Positions 56,386 to 64,000 of a stretch of 64,000 nt of DNA are shown here, one piece after another. The first letter of the stretch is position 1; every line of letters begins with the position of its first letter. The notes under the pieces were generated by a model. It made no database searches, was not told where the DNA came from, and was given only the letters and a program-made list of their open reading frames with translations. Both the position numbers and the translations under genes were made by a program. The stretch lies in assembly GCA_014529385.2 (NCBI GenBank), contig CM043955.1, forward strand, positions 150,117,640 through 150,181,639. Direction: 5' to 3'. This DNA comes from Adiantum capillus-veneris. Lineage: Eukaryota; Streptophyta; Polypodiopsida; Polypodiales; Pteridaceae.

Positions 56386-57852
56386 GAATGAACAACAACT
56401 ACTGTACCAACACAATTCGGACCAGTTGTTGTGGCGTTTGCCAATTCTATAGAGGACATGATGAAGCGCATAAACGATATGATGATCAACATGCAAAGGA
56501 TGTCATTGAGGGGCCCAATGCAGGGACCAAATCAAGGACAATCACAAAGGCAATTAAAATGGTTCTCCATTGAAGGGAAATGGACAAATCACAAGACAAA
56601 TGACTGCTACTACAATCCCAAATACGATGAGAATGTTTAGTATGTGCCAATGAGGCCACAAGGACAAGACATGTATCGCTACCCACCAAATATGGCACGC
56701 ATGCAGAGATTGCCAATGAATATAGAGAGACCATAGCCAGTATTAGGCCAATATCCACCACTCCCTGGAAATAATGTTGTACCTGTCAAGTATATGCTAC
56801 CCGAGGGACAGATGGATGAGCAAGCTCTAGTACAATGGGAATAGAAGAAGAGTGGTATAACCAACCTGCTCCAGTCCCTATAGAGCCGATGTTTCAAGCA
56901 CCTACTGAAACAACACCTGCTAACTTTATTGCAAATCAGGGGGCGAGATCACCAATGGTCAAGCCAATGCCCAAACCAAAAACTAGAAATTGTCATGATT
57001 GTAGAGCGGATGATCATTGGAAGAATGACCGTCCCGAACTAGATAAGAATGCGCAACCTATAGAGGTTTATGGTGGGGCATGTGGACAAAAGGGAGGACA
57101 ATTTTTGGAAAATTATCCTAGGAATCCAACCAACAAAGAAAGAGCTGCTATAAACATAATTCAAATCATGCCAAGTAGTTTATCAAAAGGGCCAACGATT
57201 CTATTCAAGTGATGAGTAGAGCCCAAGACAAGAAGAACAAGCAGAAAAATGCAAGTGGATTTGACAAATCTAGTGAATCCTCTAAAAATTCTAGGAAAGA
57301 AAGACGGAAGAGGTACAAACTTAAGAGATAAAAACAACAAAAAGCATCTGAAGAAAAGATACGAAAGGAAAGAGAAGAAAAAATTCAAACTCCTTCAACA
57401 GATTTCAAGGAACCAAAATCAAAAAATTGACTAGATCAGTACCGGTTGACCAAATCTAAGAACCAAACAATGTAGCTCTAGAGGCTTTCCAAGCTGGGTT
57501 GAAAGTGGGTCAAACCCTGGAAAATCAATGGAAAATTTTATCTAGCACCAGTTATGGAAGCAGCTAGACTAGAAGCTTATAGTAACCTTGTGCAAATCAC
57601 ACAAACCATGATGGAAAAACAGAATCCACAATAGGAAATTGCAGAAAAACTCGTTGAAAATGAGACTGAAACCATGAAGAAAAGAGCTCAAGAAAAGTAC
57701 GAGTTGGGAAACATGGCAAATGATAAAGCACCATCACCTAAATTGGAAATTCTTGATAATGAGGAAGGATGGGATGAGGTGCCGATAGTTAAGGAGAATG
57801 GCCGAACAACCTACGTGAAACAGTTAAAGAAGCGAAAGATGGGAGTATAACC
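56386..57852 (+). pseudogene. D2 gag end and linker
   Basis: Fragments include ANSIEDMMKRINDMM, WFSIEGKWTNHKTNDCYY (the C-type block), proline-rich PVLGQYPPLPGN, and a degenerate Cys-rich part (CHDCRADDHWKND) near 56990. Lys-rich sequence follows to 57850 with no domain. Confidence 0.75.
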
Positions 57853-59574
57853 TTGAAATCAGCTCCAATTGAGGAAGTTCAGTTTGATAAATTCCCCATG
57901 GAACTGGATAAGCACTCATTATATGGAGATTGGGGATCCGAGCAGTTAGGATTTTTGAAAGCTGAAACTTTGCACATGCTACCATCCTACTTAGGGGAGC
58001 CTATGAAGAGAAATCAGTGGTCCGCAAAACAACCAAACTAGAAAAGCCAAGAAAAACCTTGGATGTGGCTAATCTACAATCCATTATGGCTACACTAGTT
58101 CAATGCACAATCACTTTGGGAGAACTACTGAGATTAAAACCACAATTGTGGGAAGATATACAAGCAAACATGGAGAAGATGGGGCTAAAAGAAGCATTTC
58201 AAATGAACTTGGAAAGATTGCAAAACAAAGACATACAGACTAAAATTTTCAGGCCATTACGTATAAACAAAGTAGGGGACTACTGCGAAGGGAATGACGG
58301 AAACACTACCCTTCCAGTACAATACAATGATATAACTACCATGGAAATTTTAGACAGTGGCGTAGGCATTGCTATAGCAACCAAAGCTATCTGGGAAGCT
58401 TGGGGAAAATTGGAAATCAGGCAAACAAGAATAAAGCTACAATTGGTTGTGGACACATATAGAAATCCATGGGCTTACTTGAGAATGTGGTAGTCACTTC
58501 CTGCAGCAGCAGAATTGACTACCATCACACTTTTTCCATTCTAGATTTTGGAAATAAATTCAGCTATGAAATCATCTTGGGAAGACCATTTATGAGACAA
58601 ATACAACTAGTTTGATTGGGGAAACAATTATCTCTACCTAAAACAAGTACGAGCAATCACCCAAGTAACCTTGAAAGATCATTCCTACAGGGATGTCTAA
58701 TGGACACCAATACAAGAATTAGACTTTGAAACTTTGCGGAGACTAAACTACCTTCAGGGATACATAAAGACACCCCAATTTGGATGTGTGGGGCTTCTCA
58801 CTCAGGGAGTTTGAAAAGGGAAGACTAAAATCTAGACAAAGAGGTGAATAACATGGAATATATACCAAAACCATTCCCTGATGAATGGACTCAGATCTTG
58901 CCACAATGGATGTATGTGTTAATGAATTAACACCTACATAATTCTGTGATGCAGAAGGCTGTGACATAGTCCCTATCCAAATGGTATGCATCAAGATGAT
59001 TGAGGAGAAACAAGTCTTTTTGGATCACTACTATGATGCCACGGATGAGTTGAAAGAAGAAACAATTACAGCTGAAGAATCGGACTCCAAAAATAGCATG
59101 TAAGGGCCAAACTTCTACTCCAAGGAGGGGAAGAAATATTTTTTGAGTTTCCAAACCAACATTGGAGACGTCAACAGAGATACCGCAGAAAGCAAGAAAA
59201 AAACTTGAGGAAGAAAGTCACAAAACAGCCATTGGATGCCAAAACTCAATTCTTAATGAAAGTAAAATCTGTTGATTGCATAAAAGACAAAGTAACTGGA
59301 TGGTATCCCAAATCGGCACTTAAAGAACGACCAACCCAAAAGAATAAAAATTTACAAGCCTAAAACAACCAAGGGAAAAGAGCCTCCAATGACAAAAACA
59401 GAGCATAAGGCTAAATAGAAAGAGTTGAAAAGGACCTTGAAAGAGATCTGGACAATGGAAATGAAATCAGATAGTGATAAACATGGAGTATTCAATGTTC
59501 CATCTCACTATAAAAAATACACAATACAAGATCGCAAGATTGTTGTTGAGAAATCGTTACGATAATCAATAGAA
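57853..59574 (+). pseudogene. D2 protease and linker to RT
   Basis: The frame 58017-58493 reads ITLGELLRLKPQLWEDIQAN, then NKVGDYCEGNDGNTTLPVQY and EILDSGVGIAIATKAIW (active site DSG), then in another frame EIILGRPFMRQIQ near 58580. The linker to RT contains one WYPK word near 59300 (compare W[IV]PK of C and B) and is broken by stops. Confidence 0.8.
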
Positions 59575-61000
59575 TTGGGGAAATCCTATGAAGGTCCGAA
59601 AAATGTGAAGAGAATCGACCTAGCAGAGCCTGGAGAAGGGCCAAAACCTGCATACATAGCTATGGATCTACCGCAAGAAGAAGAAGAGATTCTCATAAGG
59701 ACGTTGAAGGAATATAGAGATGTTTTTGCATGGTCATATAGGGATCTGAAAGAAGTGGATCCTACAATATTCCAGCATACCATCCCTATGAGAGATGATG
59801 CCAAGCCAAGTCAGCAAAGACCATATACGTATAATGAAACCTTTCCCAAAAAAATCAAAGAAGAGATAGAAAAACTCAAGGAAGAAAAGTTTATCTATGA
59901 GATAGAACACACAGATTGCGTATCACCAATTGTTGTGGTGCCTTTAAAAAATGGCAAACTCAGAGTGTGTGTAAATCTCAAAAAAGTGAACTCTGCCACT
60001 ATACAAGATAGCTATCCTCTTCCCATCATTTATCACGTGTTAGAACGAGTAGTGGGTAAGGAAGCTTATATCTTTTTAAACGGCTTCTTTAGGTACAACC
60101 AACTAACAATAGATCCCAAGGACCAACATAAAAACATCCTTTGCTATAGAATGGGGAATTTTTGCCTATAGAGTCATGCCCTTCGGCTTGGCCAATGCAC
60201 TGACAAAATTTCACAGGCTGATGAGCCATGCCTTCAAGGAATATCTGTGAAATTTCTTAGAAGTATACATGGATGACCTCTGTGTGGACTCCACCCAATG
60301 AGAAAGTCATTTTGAGCATTTACAATGTGTTTATGAGAAATCTCTCTTATATAGGATTTGCATAAACCCTCAAAAAATGCATTTTTATGGTTAGACAAGG
60401 CAAAATTCTAGGACATATTGTGTCTAAAAATGGCATAGCTACAGACATGAAAAAAGTAGTAGTTATTGCTGAGATGGCTAGACTAACAACAGCTTGAATG
60501 GACCAACAAATGTGAAGAGTCACTTCGAAAGCTTAAGCAAGCTTTGACCTCAGCACCGATACTAAAAGCTTCCGATTGGGACAAGGTATTTCATGTACAT
60601 GTTGATGCTTCAAGTTTTGTTATAGGTTGTATCTTAGATCAGCCACAGGAGTGGTAACCATGGATTTTCCTATCTCCTATGCTAGCTAACAATTAAACGT
60701 GGCAGAAAATAATTTTACAACCACGGAAAGAGAAGGCCTTGGCATGGTGTATTCGGTCAAGAAATTTTGACACTACTTTTTAGCCAACAAGTTTGTCTTT
60801 TTTGTAGACCATCAAGCTTTACTCTATTTGGTAAACAAACCCTGCAATAATGGAAGGATAATAAGATGGTTCATCATCCTACTTGAATTTGACTTCACAT
60901 GGTGGTTAAAAAAGGCACCACGCACCAAAGATCAAATCATCTGTCGAGACTCACAACAGGGGAAGCACCTCTAAGGGGGTAGATGATGATTTTCTAGATG
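59575..61000 (+). pseudogene. D2 reverse transcriptase and RNase H
   Basis: The 198-codon frame from 59575 covers the pre-RT block (IDLAEPGEGPKPAYIAMDL, YRDVFAWSYRDLKEVDP) and RT fingers (SPIVVVPLKNGKLRVCVNL). After a frameshift near 60130 come FAYRVMPFGLANALTKF and the catalytic YMDDLCVDS at about 60270. RNase H traces: FHVHVDASSFVIGC near 60590, TTEREGLGMVYSVK near 60720. It is the most complete pol of the C-like lineage in the window. Confidence 0.85.
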
Positions 61001-61125
61001 CATATCAGTTCTTTGTGGATATGATTCCCAGATAGTCTCAAGACATTGTGACCCTAATGACCATCTTGCAAGTAGATTCTCAAATATCGATTCCCATTAC
61101 ACCATGACTGATTGAGCAATCCGCC

Positions 61126-62512
61126 TTGTATCAGTTGTTGGCTGGATGTTTGTATCAAAAAAAACAAAGATGGAATCCTTCTCTTGTGCATCAATCATGC
61201 GGAACAAGAAGCCTACTTGAGTCAAGCACATACCACAATAGTAGGACTACACTTTGCAGAAGACCAAACCTTACAAAACAATTAACTTGGTTGGGGGTTT
61301 ATTGGCCCACTATGAAGAAGGACATTCATCAATATGTAAATGAGTGCTCTCAGTGTAAAGTAAAATCCTCCATACCCCATGCCATGTTATTCCACATTGC
61401 AGCCACACCACAGTGGAGTGGTTACCTGATAGAATATCTAACCAATAGAATCTTTCCAAAAAACATGAGCAAAAGACGAAGGAGGGCTATAGAAACGGAA
61501 GCCGTCAAAAACTATATCTTGATTGGAAACCAGCTTTATTGAGGGAAAGACCAACATCTTAGACTGTGTGCAAATGAGGAGGAATATCCTCCTATTCTAG
61601 AACAAGCACATGCAAAGTCTAGCAGGAGGTCACTCCTCTCATGAAACCACGACCAAAGCTTTATTGATGGTAGGCATCTGGTGGCCAACTTTATTTACTG
61701 AAGCAAAAGATTTTGTTCAACGATGTGATGCATGCCAAGAGAAAAAATGCCCACAAGGGTTGATAATATGCCTTTGCGACCTATGATGGGAGCACGAGTC
61801 TTTGCTAAGTGGGGTATAGACTTTGTGGCAGGAAGGTCAATGCTAGAATCACTATTGCATTCTTGTATGAATGTGTATTCACTAGGTATGGACTTCCTAT
61901 TGAGCTTGTGAGTGATCACGGATCGCATTTCCTTAATGAGGTAGAATATTTGTTAGATGAATTTATGGTAGTCCATTAAAAATTTCTCCCTATCATCCTC
62001 AATTGAATGGTCAAGCAGAACATACAAACAAAATTCAGAGCTCTATACTAACTAAAATTGTTAGTTCAGGCATAATAGACTGGGAAATGCATCTTCATTC
62101 TACCTTATGGGCTTACCGAGTTTCCTTCAAAATAGCTTTGAACACGACTCCTTTTAATTCGGTCTATGGCTTGGATGCAATCTTGCCAATGGAATTCTTA
62201 TTACCCACCCTTAGAGTTGCTACTGAGTTAGAATGGACGGGACAATAATTGTTTGAACGGCTTGAAGATTTGAAATGATTGGATGAGCAACAATCAACAG
62301 CCATTGCTCACATCTACGCACAAAAACAAAAATACAAACAATTCTTTGACTCACAAATGTTGACCAAAGTTTTCAAACCAGGGATTTTCAATAATAAAAT
62401 GGGTTTGATTACAATGATTAGGCTTGAAAAAATGTGTGGAGTCCTGCTTGATGCTCTTCTTTTTCTCTTCTTAGCTGAGCACCTAACATTTTCCCGCGAC
62501 ACAACTACTTAG
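61126..62512 (+). pseudogene. D2 integrase
   Basis: Contains TWLGVYWPTMKKDIHQYVNE and CSQCKVK (zinc domain), VQRCDACQE near 61715, KWGIDF near 61810, ELVSDHGSHFLNE near 61910 (second catalytic Asp) and NGQAEHTNKIQSSILTKIV near 62005 (catalytic Glu), then the C-terminal region (QKQKYKQFFDSQ). The zinc-domain part appears twice, at about 61290-61365 and 61675-61735, with a 61380-61545 block between them. Frames change several times. Confidence 0.75.
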
Positions 62513-63045
62513 GGTGCTAAGTAGTGGTCACAGGCTTTTGCATCACTGAACTCTCTTTGCTTGATGCTCAAGACCTTGTTGGTATTTGATACACATCTCT
62601 TTGTCTTCAGTAGACATGAATTGCATGTTGGTGGCATTCTTCAGCTACATTGCTAACAAACCAAGTCCGCATGTTTGTGATGACAAGGTCAAAGATCTTT
62701 GGTCTATAAGTGAAAAAGCCTATATAGAATGCTTCTTCAAATGTCTGCATATGATATGATGGGAGAAACATGGCCCTTGCATAGAATCCATGACGGACTT
62801 CTTCAGATGGTTGTCCAGAGAGTTCGTAGCATAGAACTTGTGTACCTTCGAGGAAGGAAATCCATGCGGCATCTGTTTGTTTTGCCCTATGAAAGGTTTG
62901 CAAACAAGCATCTTTGCTATTTTTACTAGCATAATACATGCCAAATCTGGAATATCCCAAAATAGTTGTATGTTTGAAGATAATGTCTCCACCATGTATG
63001 ACTCTGTCGATTGGTTGTTTGAAGGTGGTGGAAACCAGGGGTAGT
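62513..63045 (-). CDS. unidentified minus-strand frame, possible host-gene fragment
   Basis: A frame of about 130 codons is open from about 63010 to 62607: HGGDIIFKHTTILGYSRFG, MYYASKNSKDACLQTFHRAK, WISFLEGTQVLCYELSG, FYARAMFLPSYHMQTFEEAF, FYIGFFTYRPKIFDLVITNM, RTWFVSNVAEECHQH. It has balanced composition and reads like folded protein rather than random sequence. No transposon motif. It lies between the end of D2 and the copia 3 LTR. It may be an exon or a captured fragment. I do not recognise the family. Confidence 0.35.
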
Positions 63046-63224
63046 TGTTGGGGTATAGGCGCCTATGCTTTGCTCCGCCGCCCAGAGTCTGGGTGCCCAC
63101 TGACTTGTATACCTTATACATTGGCATAAGTGTATAGGGGGTTGCTCACTGATTGAGTCTCCCCACCCATATCTGTGTGTCGTGTGCTCTTCTCCTTCCT
63201 CTTCTCTCCTACACAGTTCCTTCA
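63046..63224 (+). repeat. 5' LTR of copia 3 (179 bp)
   Basis: TGTTGGGGTATA at the start and CCTTCA at the end, followed by ATTGGTATCAGAGCC. Start and end match the copia 1 and copia 2 LTRs while the middle differs. The left flank is GTAGT, the expected target duplication; its partner lies beyond the window. Confidence 0.88.
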
Positions 63225-63225
63225 A

Positions 63226-63239
63226 TTGGTATCAGAGCC
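63226..63239 (+). other. copia 3 primer binding site, initiator tRNA-Met type
   Basis: TTGGTATCAGAGCC two bases after the LTR: the classical copia primer site. Confidence 0.95.
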
Positions 63240-64000
63240 AAGTTCAGTGCGTTTTTGCGTAATCGCCTGCGCGCACGTTTTAGGCAGATTCTGGATCCGG
63301 AGCTTGGAGATTCACACTCGACGTTCCTGGAGGATTTCCATCAGGCGACCTAGGGTTTTACCCCCCTTTCGAAGTTGTTTATGCCCTCAGAATTTTGTTC
63401 TGAGCACTACATCAGAAGATAGGTTTCAGCCCGCAAAGAAACTCGTTTGTGTAGATTGGCAAGCAGGAGGTGGATTGGTTTGATTTGCTCGATTCAGAGC
63501 ATTTGTAGGTGTTACAAGATCGGGTTTGACTCCTAGGTACAGGTTGAGTCTAGTACTCCCACAGGTATTGCCAGTTGCAGTTGAGTGGTTCTTCTGCAGC
63601 GTTGTGGCTTGAATACATGGTCTTTGAGTGGGTAATGCTCTATGTATGCTTATGTGGTGAGCAGTAGATCTTGTGAGCAAGTGCAGAGGTTGGTTGTGGA
63701 TGATATGTATGGTCACCTGTGGTACTCTTTGTGAGCATTTGTTGGACACAGGTTTGCAAAGCTTATGCATGTATGTTGAGTGTAGTTTGATGCGCATTGA
63801 TTGCTCATTGTATTGAGCTTGCAGGACAATGGTTATTTTGTGTTGATAGCCATTGTGCGTCAAAACTCTGGCAAAATTTTTCCAGGAGTTTTATGCGCAT
63901 AAGTTGATGCGATCCAGGTTGTGATTGCGATTGCACTCAGTGATTACGTGCGGTGTTCTGTGCAGGTGGGAGCTTAGTGCATGTATGCATCGATACCACA
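63240..64000 (+). other. copia 3 leader, continues beyond the window
   Basis: No gag start has appeared by the window end. The leader shares an AACTCTGGCAAAATTTTTCC motif with the leader of copia 2 just before its gag. Short frames here have no motif. Confidence 0.8.

Larger units (their letters stand above)
56386..62512 (+). mobile_element. decayed Ty3/gypsy element D2 (autonomous relative of C)
   Basis: Order: gag end, protease, linker, RT, RNase H, integrase. Gag and protease match element C, and the RT, RNase H and integrase show what C lacks. No LTR is found at either end; the left end abuts the LINE and the right end fades near 62512. Many stops and frameshifts. Confidence 0.88.

Overview
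The window is a nest of transposable elements typical of intergenic DNA in a large land-plant genome. The evidence is Ty1/copia elements primed by initiator tRNA-Met, very large Ty3/gypsy elements primed by a tRNA-Asp-type site, an APE-type LINE, and long (GA)n/(CA)n tracts. I see no rRNA, tRNA, CRISPR, bacterial operon or confidently recognisable host gene. The species cannot be named from the sequence. A fern or other repeat-rich plant is possible, but that is a guess.

Layout. 1-4150: 3' part of copia element 1 (+ strand), ending in an LTR and inserted into Ty3 element A. 4151-8401: 5' part of Ty3 element A (- strand; gag, leader, PBS, LTR). 8402-15872: old debris, including a decayed copia (E), (GA)n tracts, poly-C, tandem repeats, a possible first exon and promoter (13922-14261), and remnants of an element G whose LTR received element B. 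15873-30279: Ty3 element B (- strand), 14.4 kb, complete from LTR to LTR with target-site duplication GCAAG. It carries a proline-rich ORF, gag with four zinc knuckles, a first protease, RT-RNase H (split by a solo LTR at 22519-23017), integrase, a SECOND protease after integrase, a W[IV]PK tail and an acidic 3' ORF. 30285-32339: two joined fragments of copia F. 32340-33040 plus 49767-51734: an old Ty3 gag (D1) split by element C. 33041-49761: Ty3 element C (- strand), with 957-bp LTRs and target duplication GTACT. C has gag, protease and W[IV]PK repeats but no RT, RNase H or integrase, and its 5' leader holds an array of 24-bp palindromes. Copia element 2 (39531-44790) lies inside it. 51735-53244: short LTR element H. 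53245-56385: LINE. 56386-62512: decayed Ty3 element D2 with gag-PR-RT-RH-IN. 62513-63045: an unidentified open frame. 63046-64000: LTR, PBS and leader of copia element 3.

How it fits together. A and B are two copies of one giant family. C, D1 and D2 belong to a second family with a shared gag. D2 shows what the autonomous relative of C looks like: it has the RT and integrase that C lacks, so C was most likely moved by a partner's enzymes. Copia 1, 2 and 3 have related LTR ends. Order of events: D1, E, F, G, the LINE and D2 are old; B entered a G LTR and C entered D1; later a solo-LTR element entered B, copia 1 entered A and copia 2 entered C. All coding frames carry at least one stop or frameshift except a few sub-domains.

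Most worth following up: the two-protease architecture of B with its possible spliced accessory ORF, the shared +1 frame step in gag of A and B, and the palindrome array in the leader of the RT-less element C.
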